Below, piece by piece: positions 15,438-22,804 of a DNA stretch of 31,344 nt. Position numbers and translations under genes: made by a program. The notes under the pieces were generated by a model. That model was not told the origin of the DNA. It saw nothing but the letters and a program-made list of their open reading frames with translations, and did not search any database. The number at the start of each line of letters is the position of its first letter. Positions within the stretch are counted from its first letter, which is position 1. The DNA comes from DATKSS01 sp049582065 (GTDB lineage Bacteria; Chloroflexota; Dormibacteria; Dormibacterales; Dormibacteraceae). The stretch spans positions 1 through 31,344 of the forward strand of contig JBAUTF010000189.1 of assembly GCA_049582065.1 (NCBI GenBank). Direction: 5' to 3'.

Positions 15438-16928
15438 ATGACCCGGTCTGGGCTGTGGGCCGTTCGCGGCGGCATCGCGCTGGGCGTGCTGCTGCTCAGG
15501 CTGCCGACGCTTTCCGAGCCGGCCTGGTACTCGGACGACGGGTTCTTCATGTCGGTGGCGTGGCTGACCACGCAGGGTTTGCGGCTCTACTCAGGCGTCT
15601 ACGACAACAGTCCGCCAGCCATCTACTGGCTCTACAGGCTGATGCTGGCGTTGGGCGCCGGCCAGCACCACGTCGTGGTCCAGGCCTTCGCCGCCGTGGC
15701 CGTCATCGCTTCCAGCCTGCTCACGTTCGAGGTAGCGAGACGGATCGCTCCCATGTGGCCGGCAGCGCTTGCCGGCAGCCTGACGGGTCTCGCTCTCTCC
15801 CTGCCGGTCCTGGACGGCGACCTTTTCAACGTGGAGCTGGCCGGGCTGCCGTTCTTCCTCGTCGCTCTGCTGCTCGCCTTCCACCGCGCCCCGTTCGCGG
15901 CAGCCGCCTCCGGAGCCATGCTGTGCATGGCGGTCGCCTTCCGGCCCTCCTATGCGGTCGACGGGCTGACGATCCTGATGGTCCTGGTGACGGCGGGGCG
16001 GCCGGTGGCTCGAGTCGCCGCGGCTGCAGCGGGTATCGCCGCGGTTGCCGCAGCCGTCGCGATCTCGCTGTGGGCCGAGGGCTCGCTCGCGCCTTACGTG
16101 AACACCGTCCTTCCCTCCGACCACGCCTACCTGGTCTGGGCAAATGGCGGCAGCCTGGTGCCCCTGTACCTGCGACTCGCAGTGCTCGGAGTGGCCGCGA
16201 TTGCTGGCCTGGCTGCGTCGCGCACGATCCAAGGCCGGGTACTGGCCGTGTGGATTCCCGCCGCGGTCGCGGGTGCCAGCCTGGCCCCCCGGGAGCTCAC
16301 GCATTACGTTCACGAGGCGATACCGGCCCTCGCGGTTGGTATGTCGCTCCTTGCGGTCAGACTTCGCTGGCGGCCGCTCGCAGCGTCCGTGGCGGCGCTG
16401 GGCCTCGTGGCTGCAGCCGAGGCGGGGCTCGTGCTGCCCGCGCAGGAGACCGCGCTCGTGCAGGGCGTAGGTGCGCCGGCGCCTTTCCTTCACAACTACG
16501 CGTACGCCGCCCTTCCCGCTTTTTACGCCAACTGGTTCGCATTCATGACAGGCGAGAAGAGCTCCTCTGCTTACGACGCCTGGTTCCCTGGTCAGGGGGG
16601 AAAGGACGCGGCCGAGCTCGAGCGGCTTCGGCGGGCGGCAGGCCCGGGGCCGATTCGAATCGTCGTAGTGGGCGACCGGCCCTGGCTCTACGTGAAAGGC
16701 GGCGTTCTGCCCGCGACGCCCTTCATCGCCACCAACTCGTCCTTCTGGCGGGTGCCGTCGGCACCCGCGGATATCACCCGCACCATCGCCGGGGCCTGCG
16801 CCGAGTTCGTGATCGACATCGACGTCAATGCCGATTGGACGCGCGAGCTGAACACCGCCGCTTACGTTCCGGTGCAGGGCGCTCCCTGGCCGACGTTCAA
16901 GTCGGTCACGCAATCGCCGTCCTGCTGA
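15438..16928 (+). CDS. Polytopic membrane protein, GT-C glycosyltransferase-like
   Basis: A 496-residue protein with about 9-11 hydrophobic helices. The first loop reads SEPAWYSDDGFFMSVAWLTTQGLRLYSGVYDNSPPAIYWLYRL. This has the pattern of GT-C (ArnT/PMT-like) enzymes: an acidic pair in the first extracytoplasmic loop, then G..Y......PP..Y. The last 130 residues form an extracytoplasmic soluble domain (RIVVVGDRPWLYVKGG). Such enzymes move sugars from lipid carriers to envelope targets. A hydrophobic carrier role is not proven. ATG 15438 puts the start right before the first helix; ATG 15414 is an alternative. The gene stands alone, with no sugar-pathway neighbours. Confidence 0.75.
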   Translation: MTRSGLWAVRGGIALGVLLLRLPTLSEPAWYSDDGFFMSVAWLTTQGLRLYSGVYDNSPPAIYWLYRLMLALGAGQHHVVVQAFAAVAVIASSLLTFEVARRIAPMWPAALAGSLTGLALSLPVLDGDLFNVELAGLPFFLVALLLAFHRAPFAAAASGAMLCMAVAFRPSYAVDGLTILMVLVTAGRPVARVAAAAAGIAAVAAAVAISLWAEGSLAPYVNTVLPSDHAYLVWANGGSLVPLYLRLAVLGVAAIAGLAASRTIQGRVLAVWIPAAVAGASLAPRELTHYVHEAIPALAVGMSLLAVRLRWRPLAASVAALGLVAAAEAGLVLPAQETALVQGVGAPAPFLHNYAYAALPAFYANWFAFMTGEKSSSAYDAWFPGQGGKDAAELERLRRAAGPGPIRIVVVGDRPWLYVKGGVLPATPFIATNSSFWRVPSAPADITRTIAGACAEFVIDIDVNADWTRELNTAAYVPVQGAPWPTFKSVTQSPSC

Positions 16929-17029
16929 CCGGCCCCTCATAGCACTGATCCAAAGCGGACGGCCAACCGGGTCGCATGAGCATGGTATGGCGTGCTGCCT
17001 GGTGATAGCCTGACGCCGGAGGGCTCGAT

Positions 17030-17215
17030 TTGAAACCTGATCATGCGGTCCCTGGCGGGTCCCAAGGGTCGATCCTGGTCGTCCGCTGCGAATGCGGCTA
17101 CGAGGTCCGGGGCAGCGCGGACGATGTGGTCGCGGGCATACAGAGCCACGCACGGGACAACCACAACATGCAGACCACCCGTGAGCAGGTGCTGGCCAGG
17201 GCAAGACCGGCTTGA
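17030..17215 (+). CDS. DUF1059 small predicted metal-binding protein
   Basis: A 61-residue protein starting at TTG 17030, preceded by GGAGGG with a good spacer. The sequence VRCECGYEVRGSADDVVAGI, followed by HARDNHNMQTTREQVLARA, matches the DUF1059 family. A CxCG motif and a late His pair (HARDNH) suggest a bound metal. Function is unknown. The stop overlaps the TTG start of the next gene (TTGA at 17212-17215), so the two are translationally coupled. Confidence 0.8.
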   Translation: MKPDHAVPGGSQGSILVVRCECGYEVRGSADDVVAGIQSHARDNHNMQTTREQVLARARPA

Positions 17216-17709
17216 GCTCCGCCGCCGACCTCCCGGTCTGGGCGGTCGAGGGGCCGGTCCAGGCAGAGGTGTTCGTGCTGCGCCTGCGTTCCAGCGTCCC
17301 CGAGCTGGCCGGGCCCTGCGGGCCGGAACCGTGGTACATCGAGGTCAGCTCGGACGAGGATCCGGTCGAGGTCGTCAAGCGCCTCTCCACCAACCTGCTC
17401 GGCTCACCCCTCCTCGTTCACTCGACTTCATGGCGGCGCGCCCGTGGCTCCGTGATCCTCAGCTTCGTCGTCGTCATCGGCGCCGACCAGGCGCGGCAGT
17501 ATCCGGGGGTTGCGATCGGCCGCGCAGAGCTCGCGCGCTCAGCGGCGACGGAGGCCGCGCGCTCGATCGCGGCGAGCCAGGTGATTGAGCACGGCCTGCG
17601 CCATCTGTCGTGGCTTGCCCGCGACGACGAGGTGGTCAAGGTCGTCCTCAGCGACGATTGGAAGAACGTGCTGGCCGGCTATCTTCCGGAGCCCTTTCAA
17701 CACCTCTGA
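17212..17709 (+). CDS. Conserved hypothetical protein coupled to DUF1059 gene
   Basis: A 165-residue soluble protein beginning at TTG 17212, four bases inside the DUF1059 gene. The N-terminal half is beta-rich (PVQAEVFVLRLRS, PEPWYIEVSSDEDPVEVVKRL, SVILSFVVVIGADQ). The C-terminal half is helical, ending in VIEHGLRHLSWLARDDEVVKV and YLPEPFQHL. It has no signal peptide or membrane helix. I cannot assign a family. The coding pattern and coupling make it a real gene, probably acting with the small metal-binding protein. Confidence 0.75.
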   Translation: MSSAADLPVWAVEGPVQAEVFVLRLRSSVPELAGPCGPEPWYIEVSSDEDPVEVVKRLSTNLLGSPLLVHSTSWRRARGSVILSFVVVIGADQARQYPGVAIGRAELARSAATEAARSIAASQVIEHGLRHLSWLARDDEVVKVVLSDDWKNVLAGYLPEPFQHL

Positions 17710-17774
17710 GGCGCAACGCGCGAGGAATCCTTGGGGTGTCCGGCCCGATCAACTCCAGCGTCTAAGCTGAGCCA

Positions 17775-18179
17775 ATGAGTGTCTTCACCGATTACGAGGT
17801 CGCATACCTGAACTCCCAGCGCCTGGGGCGCCTGGCGACGGCCGCTGACGGGCAGCCACACGTGGTGCCGGTCGGCTTCCGGTACAACCCCGAGCTCGAC
17901 ACGATCGACATCGGCGGCCACGGTTTTGCCCAGCGCAAGAAGTTTCGAGACGTGCAGCGGAACCCGCGCGTCGCGTTCGTCGTCGACGATCTGGCCTCGG
18001 TCGATCCATGGCGTCCACGCGGAATCGAGATTCGCGGGAAGGCCGAAATCTTCAGAGCCGGGGGCAAGGGTGTAATGCCCCACTTCGACGACGAGATGTT
18101 TCGCATCAAACCTGAGCGAATCTTCAGCTGGGGGCTGGTGAGCGGAGTTCCCGGCGCCGGCCGAGACGCCCGCGGCTAA
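17775..18179 (+). CDS. PPOX-class F420-dependent oxidoreductase
   Basis: A 134-residue split beta-barrel protein of the pyridoxamine-5'-phosphate-oxidase-like superfamily. The opening LNSQRLGRLATAADGQPHVVPVGFRYNPE, the DIGGHGFAQRKKFRDVQRNPRVAFVVDD stretch and the RGIEIRGKAEI strand match the group of F420-binding PPOX enzymes. The Arg/Lys cluster (QRKKFRDV) is placed to bind the cofactor phosphate tail. It should carry out F420H2-linked reduction of an unknown substrate. The ATG has no Shine-Dalgarno; TAAGCT at 17763-17768 ends six bases before it, a leaderless arrangement. The gene is convergent with the aldo/keto reductase. Confidence 0.87.
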   Translation: MSVFTDYEVAYLNSQRLGRLATAADGQPHVVPVGFRYNPELDTIDIGGHGFAQRKKFRDVQRNPRVAFVVDDLASVDPWRPRGIEIRGKAEIFRAGGKGVMPHFDDEMFRIKPERIFSWGLVSGVPGAGRDARG

Positions 18180-18191
18180 CAGGCTCGTGCG

Positions 18192-19157
18192 CTAACCAGG
18201 CTCTCCTTCGGTGGCCCCGATTTCCCCGAGGCGTTTCAGCATCTGTTCGTCCATCGTGCGCGCCAGCTCCGCGGCCTTCACGTTCTCCTCGATCTGCTCG
18301 AGCTTCGTGGCTCCAAAGAGCACTGTGGCGACCTGCGTATTGTGCAAAGCGAACGCGATCGCAAGCGCGGCGGGTGGCGCTTCGACCTCACGCGCGAGCT
18401 CTTTCAGCCTCCGCCCCGCGTCGAGCGCTTCCGAGTAGTCCCGGTCGTCGATCCTGGCGGTGATCCGGCCTTCGCCCTCCGGCAGGGTGTACTTCCCGCT
18501 CAACGCGCCGCCAACAAGCGTGTACGACGCGACGACGTTTGCCTCCGCCGCTTGCAGGGACCTCACCATGTCGGCGTCCTCCACTGGCGAGCGCATGACC
18601 AGGCTGTACGGAAGCTGCGCCGCGCATGGACCCGGGACGCCGAGCGCTTGCGCGACCGCCGCCGCTTCGGCGATGAGCGAGGCGGGCCAATTCAGCACGC
18701 CCCATGCGCGCAGCTTGCCGGCCGTGATCAACGTCGCTATTTCTTTGGTGATCTGCTCCACCCCCAGGCCGTCGGGCGGCCTTTCCGCGTAAGCGAGGTC
18801 GATGTAGTCCATCCGCATTCTCTTTAGCGAGCCGTCGAGCTCCTGGGCCGCGGTTTGGTCAGGCCAAAACTCCCACCAAAGCTTGTTGGCGAGGATGACA
18901 TCGTTCCGTTTCCAGCCGACGGCCCGGAACAGCTCACCGAAGACCACCTCCGAATACCCGGTCTTCATGGGGGCATGACCCGTTTCGTCGTTGTATCGAG
19001 CATCGTCGAGAAAGTTGATTCCGAGGTCGCGCGCCCTGGTCATCACCGCGATGCCGACCTCGCGCGGAATGCGTTCGTAGGTGCGCCACGAGCCGAGCGA
19101 CAGCTCGCTCACGAGTAGTCCGGAAATCCCGAGTGGTCGGCGCTCGAGCGCACTCAT
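18192..19157 (-). CDS. Aldo/keto reductase with Glu at the catalytic His position
   Basis: A 321-residue TIM-barrel oxidoreductase. Family features are PLGISGLLVSELSLGSW at the start, INFLDDARYNDETG (tetrad Asp51 and Tyr55), ILANKLWW (Lys92), LKRMRMDYIDLAYAERPP, WGVLNWP (usual GVSN), and LFGATKLEQIEEN near the end, which binds the NADPH phosphate. In standard enzymes the fourth tetrad residue is His in DLYxxHxPD. Here it is Glu125, and the Asp-Tyr spacing is four rather than five. In the AKR1D group a His-to-Glu change goes with C=C reduction in steroids, so the reaction here may differ from simple ketone reduction. The substrate is unknown. It is convergent with the PPOX gene and divergent from the MarR operon. 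Confidence 0.87.
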   Translation of the reverse strand: MSALERRPLGISGLLVSELSLGSWRTYERIPREVGIAVMTRARDLGINFLDDARYNDETGHAPMKTGYSEVVFGELFRAVGWKRNDVILANKLWWEFWPDQTAAQELDGSLKRMRMDYIDLAYAERPPDGLGVEQITKEIATLITAGKLRAWGVLNWPASLIAEAAAVAQALGVPGPCAAQLPYSLVMRSPVEDADMVRSLQAAEANVVASYTLVGGALSGKYTLPEGEGRITARIDDRDYSEALDAGRRLKELAREVEAPPAALAIAFALHNTQVATVLFGATKLEQIEENVKAAELARTMDEQMLKRLGEIGATEGEPG

Positions 19158-19285
19158 GCCCTCAGCTGGAGTCTAGACGTGGACTGCTACCGGCCTGGCG
19201 ATGATCACATTTACCGAGGACCTCATATTCGCCAATGCCTTCCCTTTTCAGGCCGCCGTCGCGGCACCAGGATCCTTCGAAGACC

Positions 19286-19308
19286 TATAATGTTGCTGTG
19301 GCGGCAAC
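19286..19308 (+). promoter_or_regulatory. Promoter and candidate MarR operator at a leaderless start
   Basis: A perfect -10 box TATAAT (19286-19291) ends six bases before the GTG start at 19298, so transcription should begin at or beside the start codon. A perfect dyad GTTGC-N7-GCAAC (19292-19308) covers that position. A MarR dimer bound here would block the promoter, which fits autoregulation. No clear -35 box is visible. Confidence 0.55.
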
Positions 19309-19771
19309 TAATAGCCCGGACAGCGGGACCGCCCTCCTCCGAGCCTACCTGGACGCGGTGACGCTCAGCGAAGGTCTCCAGACTCGCCTGTGGCACGCGG
19401 CCGAGCTGACCTTGACCCAGGTGCGGGCTTTGCGCCGGCTCGCGAAGGAACCGAAATCGCTCGGCCAGCTCGGCGAGGAGCTTGCGCTGACGCCTCCGTC
19501 GGTCACGCACCTGGTCGACCGTCTCGAGAAACGAGGCCTGATCGAGCGCAGCCGGCATGACTCCGACCGCCGCAAGATCACCGCGGTCCTGACCGCCGAT
19601 GGGCGCAGGCTCGCCAGTGCGGTCCCGGTGTTGGAGGGAACCGCAATACGCGCAGCGGTCGATCGCATCGGCGCGGCTGACCGGAGGCGCATCACTACCG
19701 CATTTCGTGATTTCAGCGCGGCCGTGAGACGGGTGGAAGAAGAGTCGCTCCTGGTCGAGGCTGGAAGGTGA
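19298..19771 (+). CDS. MarR-family transcriptional regulator
   Basis: A 157-residue winged-helix regulator. The core LTLTQVRALRRLAKEPKSLG, the recognition segment LTPPSVTHLVDRLEKRGLIE and the wing RSRHDSDRRKITAVLTADGR are textbook MarR. The last 40 residues form the dimerisation helices. GTG 19298 is chosen because TATAAT lies six bases upstream; a longer frame from 19235 would start before the promoter. Its last four bases overlap the start of the DHA2 exporter gene (GTGA at 19768-19771), so it very likely controls that exporter in response to a small, perhaps phenolic, ligand. Confidence 0.9.
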   Translation: MAATNSPDSGTALLRAYLDAVTLSEGLQTRLWHAAELTLTQVRALRRLAKEPKSLGQLGEELALTPPSVTHLVDRLEKRGLIERSRHDSDRRKITAVLTADGRRLASAVPVLEGTAIRAAVDRIGAADRRRITTAFRDFSAAVRRVEEESLLVEAGR

Positions 19772-21483
19772 AGCTCGAGTACAAGTGGGTCGTCCTCATC
19801 AACACCACGATCGGGATGTTGATGGCGTCGATCAACCAGACGATCGTCATGATTTCCCTGCCCGCGATCTTCTCCGGGCTGCACGTGGACCCGCTCGCTG
19901 CCGGCCAATCGAGCCTGTTGCTCTGGATGATGATGGGCTACTCGGCGGTCACCACCGTGCTGCTCGTGACGTTTGGGCGCATCGCCGACATGTTCGGCCG
20001 CGTGCGGATCTACAACCTCGGTTTCGTCGTCTTCACCGTCGGTTCGCTGCTCTGCGCGCTCACTCCGTCAGGCGGAACTACAGGCGCGGTCGAGCTGATC
20101 GCGTTTCGAATGGTGCAGGGTGTGGGCGGTGCATGTCTTTTCGCCAACAGCATCGCAATCCTGACCGACGCGTTTCCCGCCACGCAGCGAGGCTTCTCGC
20201 TCGGAATCAATCAGATCGCCTTCATCGCCGGGAACGTCGTCGGCGTCGTGCTCGGCGGCATTCTCGCCGCGATCAACTGGCGGCTGGACTTCCTGATCAG
20301 CGTCCCGGTCGGTGTGGCGGGCTCTATCTGGGCGTACACGGCGCTCCACGAGATCGGCAAAAGGCAGGCCCACTCGCTCGACTGGATCGGAAATGCGACC
20401 TTCGCGGTAGGGCTGCTCGCTTTGATGTTCGGCCTCACCGAGGCACTGACGCCCTATGGCAACCAGACCATGGGCTGGTCGAACCCGGTGGTCGTGCTCG
20501 CTCTGGTCTCGGGTGTGATCCTGCTGATTGCCTTCGGCGTCGCCGAGACCCGTGTCCGCCACCCGATGTTCGAGCTCAGCCTTTTCCGAGTCAGGGGCTT
20601 CCTCTTCGGCAACGTGGCGGCGTTCCTGTTCTCCCTCGCGCGAGGCGGCCTGATGTTTATGTTCATCATCTGGCTGCAGGGCATCTGGCTTCCGCTCCAT
20701 GGCGTGGCTTATGCCGACACGCCTCTGCACGCCGGCCTCGACACGATGCCGTTGATGATCGGTTTCGTCATCTGTGGTCCGCTGGGCGGGTGGTTGAGCG
20801 ATCGGTACGGGTCGCGCGTGCTCGCGACCGGCGGCATCCTCCTGGCGGGCGTGGCGGCCGCGCTTCTCATGACGCTGCCGGCGGACTTCAATCTCGTTCA
20901 GTTCGCCGCCTATCTCGCGCTGATGGGCGCAGGGTGGGGCTTTTTCAGCGCCCCGAACACCTCCCAGATCATGGGATCGGTTCCGGCTGAGCACAGGGGG
21001 TCGGCGTCGGGGATGCGGGCGACCGTCCTCAATGCCGGCATGACCGCGAGCCAGGCGATCTTCTTCACGATCGTGATCGGCAGCCTTTCCCGCACGCTCG
21101 CACCGGCGCTGCAGGCAGGCGCCACCCAGGCGGGCCTGCCTCCCTCGCTCGCGCACGGGATCTCATCCCTGCCGCCCGGGGCCGCGATCTTCGCCGCCAT
21201 GCTCGGCTATGACCCGGTGTCCCATCTGATCCCCCCATCGGTGCTGGCGGCTCTGCCGCCGGGTGTCGCGGCCCATGTCGTCGACCCGCATTTCTTCGCC
21301 GGCCTTCTGGCCCAGCCGTTCGTGGCAGCGATCGGGGTCGCGCTGATGGTTTGCGTGGGGATGAGCGTTCTCGCCGGCGTGGCGTCCGCGCTGCGCGGCT
21401 CCGACCGCCGGCGCCCGGTCGGCGCCCCGAGCCCTGTGGCCGACGTTGCGGTCGTGAACCAGCCCATGGCGCAGGCGAGGTGA
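19768..21483 (+). CDS. MFS drug exporter, DHA2 type, in MarR operon
   Basis: A 571-residue transporter with 14 or so helices. It opens with KWVVLINTTIGMLMASINQT then IVMISLPAI, where the usual first-helix Asp of LDxTIVNVALP is replaced by Asn. The motif A loop is GRIADMFGRVRIYN, and the middle region GNVVGVVLGGILAAINWRLD is typical of the EmrB/QacA group. Before the last helices a long extracytoplasmic loop (about residues 465-520, rich in Pro and Gly) is seen. It probably exports a toxic compound sensed by the MarR protein, to which it is translationally coupled. Start GTG 19768. The hydrolase gene follows 7 bases after the stop. Confidence 0.9.
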   Translation: MKLEYKWVVLINTTIGMLMASINQTIVMISLPAIFSGLHVDPLAAGQSSLLLWMMMGYSAVTTVLLVTFGRIADMFGRVRIYNLGFVVFTVGSLLCALTPSGGTTGAVELIAFRMVQGVGGACLFANSIAILTDAFPATQRGFSLGINQIAFIAGNVVGVVLGGILAAINWRLDFLISVPVGVAGSIWAYTALHEIGKRQAHSLDWIGNATFAVGLLALMFGLTEALTPYGNQTMGWSNPVVVLALVSGVILLIAFGVAETRVRHPMFELSLFRVRGFLFGNVAAFLFSLARGGLMFMFIIWLQGIWLPLHGVAYADTPLHAGLDTMPLMIGFVICGPLGGWLSDRYGSRVLATGGILLAGVAAALLMTLPADFNLVQFAAYLALMGAGWGFFSAPNTSQIMGSVPAEHRGSASGMRATVLNAGMTASQAIFFTIVIGSLSRTLAPALQAGATQAGLPPSLAHGISSLPPGAAIFAAMLGYDPVSHLIPPSVLAALPPGVAAHVVDPHFFAGLLAQPFVAAIGVALMVCVGMSVLAGVASALRGSDRRRPVGAPSPVADVAVVNQPMAQAR

Positions 21484-21490
21484 GCTTCTG

Positions 21491-22168
21491 ATGCAGGTGA
21501 GGTGGTATGGACAGTCGGCATTCGCGCTGACCGCCGGCGCTCAACGGGTATTTGTCGACCCATTTGGCAACATGGATGCAGCCCGTGGGCGGGGAATGAC
21601 CTGGAACTATCCGGCGATCCATGGCGCCGCAGCCGATCTTCTGCTCGTCACGCACGAGCATGGCGACCACAATGCCGTCGACGTGATCGGTGAGGTCAAG
21701 CAGACCGTCCGCTCATCCGCGGGAAGCTTCGACACCCCGCTCGGTCGCGTGATCGGGATCGCCTCCGAGCATGACGACGTCGCCGGTACCAAGCGAGGCG
21801 CAAACGTGATCTATGTTTTCCAGCTCGACGGGATGCGCGTGTGTCATATGGGCGATTTCGGCCAGGCGGAGCTTCGTCCGGCGCAGCGCGAGTCGATCGG
21901 CGACATCGACCTTCTATTCGTACCGGTGGGCGGAATGGCAACCATCGACGGAGCCGCGGCGGCCAAGCTGGTCGAGGAGATCAATCCCTCATGGGTCGTG
22001 CCGATGCATTACCGGACGCCGGCCATTTCCTTTCTCGACACGGCCGAATCGTTTCTCGACAAGGTCAGGGGAGAGGTGGTGACTCTCAGCGCGCCGGATT
22101 TCGACACCGGGCAATCGAACCCTGACGGCGATCGGATCATCGTCGTGCCGGCGCCGCCCCTGCACTGA
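21491..22168 (+). CDS. Metallo-beta-lactamase-fold hydrolase (UlaG-like)
   Basis: A 225-residue enzyme of the metallo-beta-lactamase superfamily. The metal ligands are visible as THEHGDHN (H55, H57, D59, H60), H94 (ASEHDD), D122 (MGDFGQ) and H173 (PMHYRT). The opening MQVRWYGQSAFAL is typical of the UlaG/YtkL-like 'MBL fold metal-dependent hydrolase' group, which includes lactonases and RNA-linked enzymes. Spacing of seven bases from the DHA2 exporter gene, with a GGTGAG-type site before ATG 21491, places it as the third gene of the MarR operon. It may modify or degrade the exported compound, which is inference. Its 3' end overlaps the convergent methyltransferase by 32 bases. Confidence 0.88.
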   Translation: MQVRWYGQSAFALTAGAQRVFVDPFGNMDAARGRGMTWNYPAIHGAAADLLLVTHEHGDHNAVDVIGEVKQTVRSSAGSFDTPLGRVIGIASEHDDVAGTKRGANVIYVFQLDGMRVCHMGDFGQAELRPAQRESIGDIDLLFVPVGGMATIDGAAAAKLVEEINPSWVVPMHYRTPAISFLDTAESFLDKVRGEVVTLSAPDFDTGQSNPDGDRIIVVPAPPLH

Positions 22169-22781
22169 CATCACCGGCCGATATGGCCATGACCGCAATC
22201 TGACCGCCAAGGCCAGGCACGCGCCGTTCTGCGACCACCTTCAGTCGGGCGTCGAGGAGCAAGCGGTCGAGGTCGGCGCGTGCGGGGAACTGATGCATCC
22301 TCAATGCGCTGCGAACATATTTCATCCACCCTGAGGCGGCGAAATCGGCTAGCAGCCAGCGACCGTCCTGGGTCAAGACGCGCGCGATCTCGGCGCTTCC
22401 CCGCCTTTTGTCCTGCCAGTGATGAAACGTCATGGTGCTGAAGACCAGGTCGAACTGAGCATCTGGAAACGGCAGCTCTTCGGCGGTTGCCTGCTCGAAT
22501 TGGATGATGCCGCTCGGGTCCGAAGCATGGGCGATCTTCACCATCTCAATCGCGGCATCCACGCCGACGAGCCTCGCGCCAGGGAACCTGGCCTCTGCCG
22601 ATCTGAGCAACTTACCGGTGCCACATCCGACGTCGAGGATTGTGCCAGGCCGACCGACCTGTTCCGCGGCGAGCTGTAGGACAGTTCGTTGGATCGGTCC
22701 AAACAAGACGCGCTGCATCCAGTGGCGGTCATAGGTGGTGGCCCAGCGGTTGAAGCGATCAACGTCGTGGCGATGAGCCAT
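22137..22781 (-). CDS. Class I SAM-dependent methyltransferase
   Basis: A 214-residue methyltransferase starting at ATG 22781 (MAHRHDVDRFNRWATTYDRHW), whose opening is typical of UbiE/Methyltransf_11 proteins. Motif I is ILDVGCGTGKLLRSAEARFP, the acidic end of the second strand is VGVDAAIEMV, and the later motifs are LPFPDAQFDLVFSTMTFHHW and LTQDGRWLLADFAA. It should transfer a methyl group from S-adenosylmethionine to a small molecule; the substrate is unknown. A longer frame extends to 22955, but that part lies over the luciferase-like gene. It starts 23 bases after that gene's stop, so it is probably the last gene of the same transcript. Confidence 0.87.
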   Translation of the reverse strand: MAHRHDVDRFNRWATTYDRHWMQRVLFGPIQRTVLQLAAEQVGRPGTILDVGCGTGKLLRSAEARFPGARLVGVDAAIEMVKIAHASDPSGIIQFEQATAEELPFPDAQFDLVFSTMTFHHWQDKRRGSAEIARVLTQDGRWLLADFAASGWMKYVRSALRMHQFPARADLDRLLLDARLKVVAERRVPGLGGQIAVMAISAGDVSAGAAPARR

Positions 22782-22804
22782 CGGCTTGGGATCCGATCGC
22801 GGCT

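Noticed and set aside
15389..16942. A 517-codon plus-strand frame overlapping the GT-C-like gene
   Set aside because: Arg/Gly/Ala-rich translation with no hydrophobic pattern. The frame starting at 15438 has helices and family-like loops.
15591..17393. A 600-codon minus-strand open frame opposite the GT-C-like gene
   Set aside because: Composition is Arg/Gly/His-rich and lacks any motif, while the opposite strand has proper membrane helices. It is a shadow frame.
20068..21156. Minus-strand frame of 362 codons opposite the DHA2 exporter
   Set aside because: Charged, repetitive translation antisense to a clear transporter; no start or ribosome site supports it.
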